Part shown: positions 38,839 through 47,731 of the stretch, one piece after another | Layout of the letters: every line of letters begins with the position of its first letter | Numbering within the stretch: the first letter of the stretch is position 1 | From: Ponticaulis sp. | GTDB lineage: Bacteria; Pseudomonadota; Alphaproteobacteria; Caulobacterales; Hyphomonadaceae | NCBI GenBank assembly: GCA_002692725.1 | Contig: NZLU01000067.1 | Location: forward strand, 1 to 64,000 | Length of the DNA: 64,000 bases | Reading direction: 5' to 3' | Position numbers and translations under genes: made by a program | The notes under the pieces: model-generated | The model's database searches: none | Seen by the model: only the letters and a program-made list of their open reading frames with translations | What the model was told of the DNA's origin: nothing

Positions 38839-39033
38839 TCAGGTCTGGGAAATCGGCTGAGCAGGCCGCACGCCGATTTCTGACATGCGTCGCGCGATTG
38901 AATGTGAGGAACGCGATAGCACCCGCGCCATATCGTCGACCTTTCGGCCTTCGCGCACGAATGTGCGCAATTTCTCATCCTGGGCTTTCGTCCAGGGGTG
39001 GGTAGATGTGTACAAGGTTCTGGATGTGGTCAT
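38839..39033 (-). CDS. small SANT/Myb-like HTH protein
   Basis: A 64-residue protein. The start at 39033 is preceded by GGGAG at nine bases; ten open codons before it lack a ribosome binding site. The core HPWTKAQDEKLRTFVREG and DDMARVLSRSSHSIARRM form three helices like a SANT/Myb-type DNA-binding domain, similar in layout to the N-terminal domain of GcrA (W-T-x-x-x-x-x-L). It may bind DNA alone or as a dimer. It carries no effector domain. Its partner or targets are unknown; the next gene upstream is the receptor pseudogene. No other explanation for the frame is evident. Confidence 0.68.
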   Translation of the reverse strand: MTTSRTLYTSTHPWTKAQDEKLRTFVREGRKVDDMARVLSRSSHSIARRMSEIGVRPAQPISQT

Positions 39034-39223
39034 GCTTACAGTCTCCCTGATTTGCGGGTTCATGGAGATGCGGCCAACAGGTCAGAAAACTGCGAAAGCC
39101 GCAATCTCGACTTGGACTGGCGAATTGGGAATATCGCTCAGCTTCGTCAACCAGATTTGTGAAAAAAACCGGACACAAGGCCCGGGGCGCAGTTCAGAAA
39201 GGAAACTCCGACGCCAGAAGGCG

Positions 39224-40202
39224 TCAGAATTTCAGTTGAACTTCCACGCCATAGGTTCCTGGCGTCGTATAGCTCTCAATCCGACCAAACCCGGTTGATC
39301 CGGACCCGGTTGATCCGGACCCGGTTGAATTCGCCACGCCGTCATAACCCAGCTCATCGAAAGCATTCCGCATGAATGCAATCACAGTCACATTGCCATC
39401 GGGCACGATGTAGGTTGCGCGGAAAACGACACGGTCAAAGCTCGGCGATTCCGAAATCGGCGTGTTGAAAATCGAAGAGTAGAAACTGTCGCGATAAACA
39501 TAGCTCCCAGCGAGGAACAGACTGCCTTCCTCCATCGGAACATCAATCAGGGTCGACAGCGCGAACTGGTTTTCAGACGTGCGCGGCAGACGATTACCCT
39601 TCAGATCAACAAGCGTTGGCGCGGAGGTCGCAGGGTCATTGAATGTCCGGTCCGTCTCAGTGATCTCCGTATCGAGCCAGGAATACGTTGCATTGAACTC
39701 CTGCGTCGGGCGTTTGGAAACGACATCCATCGCCCCGCCCACCGAGTTCCGCCCATAAAGCGTTCCCTGCGGTCCACGCAGAATTTCGACCCGTTCAACG
39801 AACATCGGTGTTTTGGAGGCTTCTGCTGACGAGGCCGTGTAGAAGCCGTCATTATAGGTCGCAACACCCGGGTCTGACCCGATAATATTCGTCAATCGGC
39901 CAACACCGCGAATAGAGATACGGTCGAGCGAGGTCGAGAAGTTCATGCCCGGTGTGAAGTTCGCGAAATCTTCAATCGTCCGGATACCCATCCGGTCGCG
40001 CTTCTCATCATCCAGAACCGTCACCGCAACCGCAATATCGTTGAGATCCTCCTCCCGACGTTGTGCGGTCACGTACACCGTGTCCTGAACCTATGTGTTA
40101 TCCCCGGCTGGCTCGGCCTCCGGTCCTGTCTGCCCGAAGGCCGGTGCGCCCCCCCAGAATAACGGCGAGTGCAACGCCGCCATAAAAGCCCGTTTTCAGC
40201 AT
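39224..40202 (-). pseudogene. TonB-dependent receptor remnant with several lesions
   Basis: Leftward from ATG 40202 (ribosome binding site GGGAGGACAG) a signal peptide begins MLKTGFYGGVALAVILGG, then a run of seven G shifts the frame. With six G it would read on as APAFGQTGPEAEPAG to a TAG codon in frame (DNT-stop-VQDT). Past that, the plug domain is intact: VYVTAQRREEDLND, DFANFTPGMNFST, RGVG, GPQGTLYGRNSVGGAMDVV. The barrel starts, then jumps after FRATYIVPDGNVTVIAFMRN to a C-terminal strand ending VEVQLKF. Length is about a third of a normal 700-900-residue receptor, so most of the barrel is missing. It cannot make a working transporter. The frameshift could be an assembly error, but the stop and the deletion could not. 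Confidence 0.85.
39285..39329 (-). repeat. three tandem 15-bp repeats
   Basis: Units of CCGGACCCGGTTGAT type at 39285-39299 (two differences), 39300-39314 and 39315-39329 (one difference). On the minus strand they encode repeated STGSG in the receptor remnant. They sit in the segment where barrel sequence was lost and may mark the deletion point. Confidence 0.8.
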
Positions 40203-40489
40203 GTCTGTCCTCCCAGAGGCAGGCCCCACTTTTTTATGCCGGCGGTGGCCCTTGTTTTTCATGCAGAGTGTGACCGGTTCCGGTCGCTGGCTGCTGCAAT
40301 CTTTTTCTATTACAGCCCACCCGTCACGCCAAAAGCATATTCAATTATTGATTATGTTGTCAAATGAGTATTTTTACACGTATTTTCAGAGGCTAAAAAC
40401 GTATTACATCATATTTTATTATGGAATTCGACAATATACAATCGTGAGAATGACTTGAACAATCGACCGAAATCGGGTTCAGTCCGGCA
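40203..40489. other. A+T-rich intergenic region
   Basis: Between the receptor remnant and the double-TetR gene. The part at about 40310-40450 is much richer in A+T than its surroundings and presumably carries the promoters of both. No supported gene. Confidence 0.55.
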
Positions 40490-41686
40490 ATGTCGGGAAA
40501 ATCAGTCGCGCGGTTTGAAGAGCGCCAGAAAGCCATAATCGAAACCGCCTCAGTGTTCCTCAACCAGCACGGAGCACAGGGATTTCGCCGTGAAGATGTC
40601 GCGCGCGAACTGAAGCTCGATACCTCCACCATCGCCTATTATTTCAAGAAGCGGGATGATTTGCTGGCGGCCTGTCTGAGCCGGACCATCACCTGGGTCT
40701 CGGATCAGGCTGACCTTGCCGGGGCAGAGCCGGACCAGCGCGCCCGCACGGACCATTATCTCGCAGCGAATCTCGATCTTCTGGCGAGCCAGCGCCGCGG
40801 CGACTCGGTTCCGCTGCCCGTCCTCTCCGACCTTGCGACCCTGCCAGATCCCTTGCGCCTGCCGCTTCAGACCCAGTTATCCGACGCTTTTGCCCGCATC
40901 ATCGATTTTCACCCGTCGACCGACCACCCGCCCGACCGGGTTTGGCGATTACTGGGCGGAAACATGCTGCTTAATATTGCCTTCTGGATACCCGCCTGGG
41001 ACGATAAATTCCGCCTTGAGGACTTTCCACGTATCCACCGCATTCTCAGCCATTTCCTGTCAGGCGGCCTGCTCCACTCCAGTGAAACCGAACAGACCGA
41101 CATGGTGGATCTCGAACCCGCCGCCGAAGACGGGGCAAAGACAGAGTTTCTCAAAGCCGCCACACGTCTCATCAATCGCTATGGGTATAAGGGCGCGAAA
41201 GTCGACCGCATTGCCGCCGAACTCGGCCTGAGCACGGGCAGTTTCTATCACCATCTCAAAACCAAGGATGAGCTCGTTGTCGCCTGTTTCGAGCGGACAT
41301 TCGCCATTATCGAATCTGCCTTCAAAATCGCGGATACCGAACCCGATGCCGGAGCAAAGCTGGCCCGCATCTCCGGTCTGATCGCCCATCACCAGTTTAC
41401 CGCCGAAACACCGCTCCTGCGCTTTGCCTCATATCAGGCCCTGCCCGAAGATCTCAGAAACGAGACCTTTGCCCACACCGATCAACTAGCCCACCATCTG
41501 GCTGGCCTGATTGCAGACGGTATGGGCGATGGCAGCGTCAGACCGACAGACCCGGTCATTGCCGCCAACTCACTTCTGGCCGTTCTGCACGGATTTTCAG
41601 GCGTTAGCCGCTGGATCCGCGAGGATTATCCGCTCCTCGCGCGCGACCATTTCATGACCATGCTCACCAGCGGCATTTATCGCTGA
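40490..41686 (+). CDS. regulator with two TetR-type DNA-binding domains
   Basis: A 398-residue protein that looks like two TetR regulators in one chain. HTH 1 is in residues 5-60 (RREDVARELKLDTSTIAYYFKKRDDLLAAC); HTH 2 is at about 208-262 (KVDRIAAELGLSTGSFYHHLKTKDELVVAC), both given here only as key residues: xxDVAxELxLxxSTIAYYF and xxRIAAELGLSTGSFYHHL. Each is followed by about 130 helical residues like a TetR ligand-binding domain. Usual TetR proteins are about 200 residues and dimerise; here a single chain could bind as a pseudo-dimer. It faces the receptor remnant divergently, so it may once have controlled it. Start ATG 40490 has a weak ribosome binding site. Ligand unknown. Confidence 0.85.
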   Translation: MSGKSVARFEERQKAIIETASVFLNQHGAQGFRREDVARELKLDTSTIAYYFKKRDDLLAACLSRTITWVSDQADLAGAEPDQRARTDHYLAANLDLLASQRRGDSVPLPVLSDLATLPDPLRLPLQTQLSDAFARIIDFHPSTDHPPDRVWRLLGGNMLLNIAFWIPAWDDKFRLEDFPRIHRILSHFLSGGLLHSSETEQTDMVDLEPAAEDGAKTEFLKAATRLINRYGYKGAKVDRIAAELGLSTGSFYHHLKTKDELVVACFERTFAIIESAFKIADTEPDAGAKLARISGLIAHHQFTAETPLLRFASYQALPEDLRNETFAHTDQLAHHLAGLIADGMGDGSVRPTDPVIAANSLLAVLHGFSGVSRWIREDYPLLARDHFMTMLTSGIYR

Positions 41687-41689
41687 GGG

Positions 41690-43108
41690 TCAGTCCTGCG
41701 CGTCAGGTCCGGCCAGTTCTTTCAGAATGATCATCCAGTGATCCAACCCGGCATAGAACGCCTCAACGGGCTTCCGCTCATTCAGGCCATGGGCAAACGT
41801 ATCATTCGGCTTCGACCCGCCCGCGCCAATCGCCAGCGTTGTGTAGCCATGCCCGCGATAATGCATGCCATCAGTGCCGCCGGATGACATATAGGGCACA
41901 ATGTCGACCGGCGTGCCGCGCGCCTCGAGAGCTTTGGCGACCGCCGCCAGAACATCTTCCCGCATGCCGGACTCGGGCGTTTCCGTCACATCGCCGATAA
42001 TCTCGAACTTCACATCCGGATTGCCAATCGCCTCTTCGAGTTTGGCCTGCGTGGCTTCAACGCCCTCGCCTGGAAACACGCGGCAATTGACCGTCGCGGT
42101 CGCCGATTGCGGTAAGGCGTTTTCAGCATGGCCAGCCCGCAACATGGTCGCAACACACGTCGTACCGATCGTGCCCACCGTGCTCGGCTCGCGCCTCAGC
42201 CGCTCAATCGCCTCCTCATTCGTCGGATCTTCGGCAAAGTCGCGCATCGCCTTCCCCAGACTATCCAGACGTTTGCGCCCGGCCTGACGCAGATAAGATC
42301 GGGTCAGATTGCTGGCATTCGGCTTGAATTTATAGTCTTCGACCGCCTTCAACGCAGCTGCCAGTTCATAGATCGCATTGTCCGCCCGTGGACGAGACGA
42401 ATGCCCGCCCGGATTGGTGACCGTCAGCTCAAACGTCACATAGGTTTTCTCCGCGCCCTGCACGCCAAAGTCCACCGGCACACCATTCTCATCGAGCGAC
42501 AGTCCGCCCGCATCGGAGTTCAGCACATAGGCCGGCTGAATGTTCTCATGCACCCAGGCTGCCTGCGCGATGGTGGTCACCATGCCCGTCTCTTCATCGC
42601 CTGAGAACGCCAGCACCAGATCGCGGCTCGGCACCCAGCCCTCTTCCTTCAGACGAAGAAAGGTCTGCGTCAGATTGGTGACGCCATATTTGTTGTCGGC
42701 CGTGCCGCGCCCGAAGAAATAGCCCTCTTCTTCGGTCAGGGTGAACGGATCACGCACCCAATCCTCGGCCAGCGCATCCACCACATCCATATGCGCCAGA
42801 AGAACGAGCGGTTTTGCGACCGGTTCATCCGCACGCAGCCAGACCATCAGCCCCTGCGTCGGCTCGCCTTCGCTGTCATAATCGGTGACCATAATGTCGT
42901 CATCGGTGAACCCGGCGGCTTTGAACTCGTCGACCAGATAGTCGACCATCTCATGCATCTTGCCCTGTCCACGAGCAGATCGGATCGATACGACCTTGGC
43001 ATAGATTTCACGCGCCTTGGCCTGTTCTGGCGTCAGGTCATCAGCCTGTGCTGGCGAGGCAAAACAGAGCGTCGAGGCCGCTGCGGCAAGTAAGAAAGAT
43101 CTGATCAT
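41690..43108 (-). CDS. M20-family zinc metallopeptidase, exported
   Basis: A 472-residue exported peptidase. I start at ATG 43108, where a clear signal peptide begins (MIRSFLLAAAASTLCFASPAQA, shown in part); 26 codons upstream have no signal or ribosome binding site. The two-zinc M20 set is complete: His and Asp in LLAHMDVVDA, bridging Asp in GRGTADNKYG, Glu-Glu in SGDEETG, Asp in SDAGG, and final His in SSGGTDGMHYRGHG. A dimerisation domain lies between (GGHSSRPRADN). It should cleave peptides or acylated amino acids in the periplasm. It converges on the double-TetR gene with three bases between the stops. Confidence 0.93.
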   Translation of the reverse strand: MIRSFLLAAAASTLCFASPAQADDLTPEQAKAREIYAKVVSIRSARGQGKMHEMVDYLVDEFKAAGFTDDDIMVTDYDSEGEPTQGLMVWLRADEPVAKPLVLLAHMDVVDALAEDWVRDPFTLTEEEGYFFGRGTADNKYGVTNLTQTFLRLKEEGWVPSRDLVLAFSGDEETGMVTTIAQAAWVHENIQPAYVLNSDAGGLSLDENGVPVDFGVQGAEKTYVTFELTVTNPGGHSSRPRADNAIYELAAALKAVEDYKFKPNASNLTRSYLRQAGRKRLDSLGKAMRDFAEDPTNEEAIERLRREPSTVGTIGTTCVATMLRAGHAENALPQSATATVNCRVFPGEGVEATQAKLEEAIGNPDVKFEIIGDVTETPESGMREDVLAAVAKALEARGTPVDIVPYMSSGGTDGMHYRGHGYTTLAIGAGGSKPNDTFAHGLNERKPVEAFYAGLDHWMIILKELAGPDAQD

Positions 43109-43487
43109 GAGTGCGATTCCGGAATATTGTGTCTGGAGCCAGACTGGCCCAGGGCGACCTCCCCGTCCAGATCTGACCCGCGGCAATCAGCAGGTTTGCC
43201 TCATGCCTGGGCAGAGCATGCGATCCCGAACGACAGAGGGTGCTTTTCCACGAACTTCAGACTTCGATGCGACACTCGTGGAGTATCCCTCCGCAAGGTA
43301 TTCAGTCTGACTGTCTTAACACTGTGACCGATGCCAGGACACAGAACGATGTCCAATGAAAATTGCTTCCATTACGCTTGAATCACGGACATCATCAGAA
43401 GAGGAACAAACGTGTCTTTATGTTGGTTTGGAAAGATGCAAAATTCTCTCACCGTGTATCGTCGAATTCAGGGGGCGTCGGCGAAAA
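43109..43487. other. intergenic region before the TIR gene
   Basis: About 380 bases with no supported gene. The frame of the TIR protein is open back to 43356 but the extra 44 codons do not resemble a protein domain and have no ribosome binding site. Both divergent promoters must lie here. Confidence 0.55.
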
Positions 43488-45299
43488 TTGGCTGATATTT
43501 TTCTTTCATATAAGCGGGAAGACCGTGCAATTGCCGACCGCATTTCAGACGCGCTGAAACAAGAGGGCTATACGATCTGGATGGATGTGGGCATTCGTGG
43601 CGGGACACGATGGGACCAGGAAATAGAAACAGAATTAGAATCTGCACGAGCTGTAATCGTCATATGGACGCCGAGGTCTGTCTCACCAACCTCAACCGTC
43701 CGGGATGAAGCCCTGTGGGCTCGGCAAAATGGAAAATTCGTATCTGTGTTGGCAGAAGATTGTTCGCTGCCGGTGATGTATCGAGGTATCCAGTACAATG
43801 ATTTAACCACTTGGGACCAATCCACCTCCCATCCGAATTGGAAAGGATTGCTGGAAAATATTGCACGCGTATTTGCAGGAGAGTCTGTCGAAACATCTGT
43901 GTCTGACCCGGTCATTCGTCCGGCACCCGGCGACCTGTTCAGTGCGACCATCAAAGGAAATTTCAGACCGCTCCCACCGCCGAAACGCGGTGAAACCTGG
44001 CAGCTCGCAAAAACCCTCAAGTCTGAAACCGAAACTTTCAAGCCGCTTAGGGCGCTTATCGGCGGTCACTTTCTTCCCCACCCCTACAAAATCCAAAAGG
44101 CGTTTTGGGCCGGTAACAAACTCTACGCACTCGGCAGAAGTATTGAAGAAGCAAGCGTTGAACAGGTGATCATGCGCGGATCGGAAGAAAGCGCCGCCCT
44201 TGGAAATATCGTGCCCAGATCCGGTCCAATCATCCACAGCAAGACTGCCCCCTCAATGGCGCTCATCAACACGATTGCCCCGGCCTCGCCGGACAAGGAC
44301 TGGCTTCTGATTACAGATTACCGCCGCGCAACGTTCTGGATACCCAATACCCCATGGGGATCTGACACTCATGATGCCATTTATGCCGAGATTGGTTCGG
44401 AAAAAGAGGGGACATGGCAGACTAATAAAACCGGCCACTGGCCAGACTTTTCAGCTTCTCCAAATCTTCACGAATTCGGTGACAATTACCACTCAAATGC
44501 CCACATTCTGAAGTTATCGCCCGATGGAAAATTGCTTCTGCATTGGCGCGGCTTTTTCACAGGCACCCAAAATACGGATGTGGATTGGGCACTTGACGTA
44601 TGGCGGTTAACGAACCCATCTCGTCCCAGCGAAGGAAGACTGGAAAAAATCGGCACCGCTCAGATCGGTCAACTCGGCTTCAAGGTTTCAGACGTTGAAA
44701 CTAGTCCAACCTCACGCTTCGCTCTGCTGAAGGTAGACGCTGGCGTAATTGTTGACCTCAAAGATTTTTCTCATTGCATCTTGCCATCGCTGAGTTCCAA
44801 TGACTTCGAGCGCATTTTTAAAAAACCGGCTTGGCACAGTCAGCAATCAAGCTGGGCGGAGGTTCAAGCAAAACGCATCGATAATACATGGGTCTTTCGC
44901 GTCAGCATTTTGAATCTCGAAACGAATGAATATTCTGCTCATCATGACCTTTCACACACGCAAGACCCGCACGAAATTGCCTGGAGCCCGAATGGTCAGT
45001 TTATCGCGACGGGGTCGCATGACGAAACAATCGAGATCTGGGACTTGAAGACAGACAAGGTCCAGAGACTCTTTACCAAGTTTCGCCCTCATGATCTGAC
45101 TTTCAGCCCAGACGGACAGCGCCTACTCGTTTGTGACGCCTTTGAGCGTGCGTCCGTGTCAGTGATCGATCCTAAAACAGGCGACGAACTTACGCGCGTT
45201 CACAGCGAGGAAATCGTCGGCTGGAAGAATGATTCCAGTCGGTTCGCAACTCTGAATAAATCCAATACTCAAATCGAAATTTTTGAGCTGAATGCCTAA
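43488..45299 (+). CDS. TIR-domain protein with C-terminal beta-propeller
   Basis: A predicted 603-residue soluble protein. I start at TTG 43488 because TIR proteins of this kind begin MADIFLSYKRED; GGGGGCG lies upstream. Residues 1-130 are a TIR domain: ADIFLSYKREDRAIADRI, then GYTIWMDVGIRGGTRWDQEI, VIVIWTPRS, and RDEALWARQNGK, where the Glu fits the NAD-cleaving catalytic position of bacterial TIR domains. LPVMYRGIQYNDLTTWD closes the domain. Residues about 180-603 are beta-strand-rich repeats ending in a clear WD repeat (IAWSPNGQFIATGSHDETIEIWDL) and a further blade (LTFSPDGQRLLVCDAF), given partly. TIR effectors often deplete NAD+ in antiphage defence; the propeller would sense or bind a partner. 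The gene is A+T-richer than its flanks. Confidence 0.85.
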   Translation: MADIFLSYKREDRAIADRISDALKQEGYTIWMDVGIRGGTRWDQEIETELESARAVIVIWTPRSVSPTSTVRDEALWARQNGKFVSVLAEDCSLPVMYRGIQYNDLTTWDQSTSHPNWKGLLENIARVFAGESVETSVSDPVIRPAPGDLFSATIKGNFRPLPPPKRGETWQLAKTLKSETETFKPLRALIGGHFLPHPYKIQKAFWAGNKLYALGRSIEEASVEQVIMRGSEESAALGNIVPRSGPIIHSKTAPSMALINTIAPASPDKDWLLITDYRRATFWIPNTPWGSDTHDAIYAEIGSEKEGTWQTNKTGHWPDFSASPNLHEFGDNYHSNAHILKLSPDGKLLLHWRGFFTGTQNTDVDWALDVWRLTNPSRPSEGRLEKIGTAQIGQLGFKVSDVETSPTSRFALLKVDAGVIVDLKDFSHCILPSLSSNDFERIFKKPAWHSQQSSWAEVQAKRIDNTWVFRVSILNLETNEYSAHHDLSHTQDPHEIAWSPNGQFIATGSHDETIEIWDLKTDKVQRLFTKFRPHDLTFSPDGQRLLVCDAFERASVSVIDPKTGDELTRVHSEEIVGWKNDSSRFATLNKSNTQIEIFELNA

Positions 45300-45385
45300 C
45301 CCACTACAAATCTAATACTCGTCTCAATCACGACAGTGAAACAATCCGGCTTGCGGATGGCTTCTGTCAGGCAGCGGAAGATCAT
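45296..45385 (-). pseudogene. 29-codon remnant of a fifth DUF6090-like gene
   Basis: From ATG 45385 the frame reads MIFRCLTEAIRKPDCF, then TVVIETSI, and stops at TAG 45296-45298. It lines up with the N-terminus of the intact copies (MILRRLANSIRKQDWF, TVVIETLI) at about two thirds of positions. The ATG overlaps the stop of the preceding copy (ATGA), as between the other copies. The remnant ends inside the last codon and stop of the TIR gene, so the rest of this copy appears to have been lost when the TIR gene arrived. Confidence 0.75.
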
Positions 45386-46103
45386 TCGACCCACTCCCTC
45401 TCTCGCACATACGCTTCCAAGGCAGCGACATAAGCTTGGTTGCGTTGCACCGTCGTCCTGTGGCCATTGGCCATCAGGGTGTAGACGACACCAAAATGAC
45501 CGACCAGTCGCTCCAGGTCCTGATCTGCAAGCAGCTCATTTGCAGGCGTTGTAATTTCCCAGGCGCTATCATCAAAGGAGAAGCTGAGACGTTGGTTCAT
45601 GGCAATCATGGTGTCCAAATTCATGTTGCCAAGATTCTGGAAAGCGTTTTCTGAAGATGCGAGAACCTCCAGATGCGCGGCAATATTATCCTGCAGAAAC
45701 TGGGAGCGGATCAGTGAAAGCTTGCCGCTGTTGATAACCTGATCGAGGGTCGCGCGAACATATCCTTCATCTTTCCAGCCTCCCAACATCGAGAGATCAG
45801 CTCGCAACTGATCTGCCGCTGCCTGATCAACTGTTTCCAGCTGAAGCGTTTCATAAGCGCGGACCGCAGACGCGCGGAATGCGTCAATCGACTCGATACG
45901 TTCATCTATCCCCCCGCAGTCTCATTCGCCTCGTCAAGTAGGCGAAGGACAATTTCCCGCTCTTCATGCGATAATGCCCGCGCCTCGTTCCAGTTATTGA
46001 CCTGCAAGCCAATAAACACGCCGAACACTACGATCAGCGTCTCGATCACGACCGTGAACCAGTCTTGTTTACGGATGGATTGAGCGATGCGTCGCAGGAT
46101 CAT
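45382..46103 (-). pseudogene. DUF6090-like membrane protein, frameshifted copy
   Basis: The N-terminal part (46103-45906) reads MILRRIAQSIRKQDWF through a membrane helix to NETAGG and stops. With one more G in a run of six (45910-45915) the frame continues directly into the C-terminal part (IDERIESIDAFRA, then LDQVINSGKLSLIR, ending YVREREWVE) and gives about 240 residues, the length of the first copy in the array. So either the gene is broken, the run varies between cells, or the base was lost in sequencing. It starts by an ATGA overlap with the preceding gene. Closest in layout to the copy at 47728-48441 (shared LADxxxxRxxG and final W-[IV]-E). Confidence 0.78.
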
Positions 46104-46894
46104 GGGGCCTCATCGCTTTCGTGGAGCGTTTCTGAATTGCCCAATTCCATCGTCAGTTCAGCATCCAGCGCTGTCAGCACCGCAACGCGGTCTTCGTAGC
46201 GGTCTAGGAATGATTCCAACCGTGCGATGTTGTCGCTGTACTCGCTGAGAAGGCCCTTATTCCCGCGTATGTGGTCAATGTCGCAATTATATCGCCACAC
46301 CAGGCCTTCGTCGTCTTCAGGAGACACATTTGGACGAACATAGTCTGCATCTTCTGCACCTCCCACTTCGAGCCAGATAGCGTCCGGATACCGGGTGTGC
46401 AGCCGGAAAAGTTCGCTGACCGCTTCCGCCCGCGCAGCACGGGAACGTTCCTGCACAACAGCATAGTCACGGAGGGCCGCCTTTACGGAGGGGTTAGAAA
46501 TCAGGTCAAACCGGCCAGATGAAATGAGCTCATCAAGGCTCGACAATGCTTCGGTGGGCGAGGGCATCCAGTGTGAGACGAGCACAGCCCAGCACTCATC
46601 ATTGGTGAGTGGCCGTGACGGCGCGAGCGAGAACATGACAGAGTTGGCGTCTTTGGCCAGCCCAATGCGAGGATTATGCACGGCCAGCTCTTCTTTCTGT
46701 GTGTCCAGAAGCGAGCGGGCCTCCTCCTGCAGGCGCAAGAGCAGAACCTGCTCGCTGTTTCGCTCGACCCGCGCCGAGTTCCAATTCCCGAGCTGAATGC
46801 CCAGAAAAACACCCATCACAACGATCAGGGTCTCGATGACAACGGCAAACCAGTCCTGTTTGCGGATGGAATTGGCAAGACGACGTAAGATCAT
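46100..46894 (-). CDS. DUF6090-like inner-membrane protein, third in array
   Basis: A 264-residue protein. Basic amphipathic N-terminus MILRRLANSIRKQDWF, then one membrane helix (about 16-38, VVIETLIVVMGVFLGI) that contains a conserved Glu, then LGNWN. The long second half is helical, with the family motif LDELISSGRFDLISNPSVKAAL around residues 115-135 (first 15: LDELISSGRFDLISN), matching the xDExxxSGxxxLIxxxxxxxxL pattern of DUF6090. A variable region follows with acidic segments (SPEDDEGLVWRYNCDIDH). It starts three bases after the previous stop. Orientation places the helical domain on one face of the inner membrane, side unknown. Function unknown for the whole family. Confidence 0.82.
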   Translation of the reverse strand: MILRRLANSIRKQDWFAVVIETLIVVMGVFLGIQLGNWNSARVERNSEQVLLLRLQEEARSLLDTQKEELAVHNPRIGLAKDANSVMFSLAPSRPLTNDECWAVLVSHWMPSPTEALSSLDELISSGRFDLISNPSVKAALRDYAVVQERSRAARAEAVSELFRLHTRYPDAIWLEVGGAEDADYVRPNVSPEDDEGLVWRYNCDIDHIRGNKGLLSEYSDNIARLESFLDRYEDRVAVLTALDAELTMELGNSETLHESDEAP

Positions 46895-46897
46895 TAT

Positions 46898-47731
46898 TCA
46901 CCCTCTCGCAAGGCGACGGGGGGGTGCCGAAGGCGTTGCACCGATATGGTCCTCAATGACGAAAATCAGCGCTTTTGCCCGTTCTTCAATGAGCGCCGCC
47001 CTTAATTCCAGGCGCGAATGGACAACTTCCATGATATCGAGCGCGCCGGGAAAGTCAGCGCGCATGCGCGCGTCCTGTAGTATGTCTTTGGCGGTGTGAA
47101 CATCAACGCCAAGGCCTTCAGGCCCCAAGTCTGCCTTCAACTCTTCCCATGGAGCAAGATCACCCTCGAAAGACGAAATTTTCACAGCGATCTCGCGTTC
47201 TGTCTCTCGCGACAAAAGGCCAATATGCGCGTTCTTGTAAATCATCTGTTGAGCACGCATGAGCTCGTTCCACTGAGACGTATTGGATGCAAAACCATAA
47301 TACTCAAGGATCGCGTCTTTCACGTGTCGATCGGACAGCAGAGTGAGGCCACCAATACTCTCCAGCTCATTAATCGTATGCCGATTTATAACTGGAAAGT
47401 GCACATAACCCGCGCGAGCGACCGACAGTGCAAAGTAATCCGGATCTTCAATCTCAAACGTGGGGTCTTCAAGCGCTAGGGCGAGATAATCACCATGTTC
47501 GTCGAACAGACGCGCATTGCGGACGACAATCTTCGCCATGTCCACATCACTGCGAAGGTCTTTCAGAATCTGAACATAGTATTCCTGTTCGCGCACCCGA
47601 TCATTGCGCGCCTCATTCCAATTGCCAAGCTGAATACCGAGATACACCCCCATAACGACGATGAGGGTTTCGACGATGACCGCGAACCAGTCCTGCTTGC
47701 GGATGGAAGTGGCGAGGCGCTGGAGGATCAT
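46898..47731 (-). CDS. DUF6090-like inner-membrane protein, second in array
   Basis: A 277-residue protein. I start at ATG 47731, which overlaps the stop of the previous gene as ATGA; a GTG three codons earlier (47740) is the alternative. N-terminus MILQRLATSIRKQDWF, membrane helix with VIVETLIVVMGVYLGI, then LGNWNEARNDR. The family motif reads INELESIGGLTLLSDRHVKD near residue 120. The helical region differs from the other copies after residue 45, and the C-terminus carries a long helix (ALIEERAKALIFVIEDHIG). Conserved N-terminus with divergent remainder suggests a common membrane platform with different partners. Confidence 0.82.
   Translation of the reverse strand: MILQRLATSIRKQDWFAVIVETLIVVMGVYLGIQLGNWNEARNDRVREQEYYVQILKDLRSDVDMAKIVVRNARLFDEHGDYLALALEDPTFEIEDPDYFALSVARAGYVHFPVINRHTINELESIGGLTLLSDRHVKDAILEYYGFASNTSQWNELMRAQQMIYKNAHIGLLSRETEREIAVKISSFEGDLAPWEELKADLGPEGLGVDVHTAKDILQDARMRADFPGALDIMEVVHSRLELRAALIEERAKALIFVIEDHIGATPSAPPRRLARG

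Noticed and set aside
39285..39329. A CRISPR array
   Set aside because: Only three contiguous 15-bp units without spacers, inside a coding remnant. No cas genes anywhere in the window.
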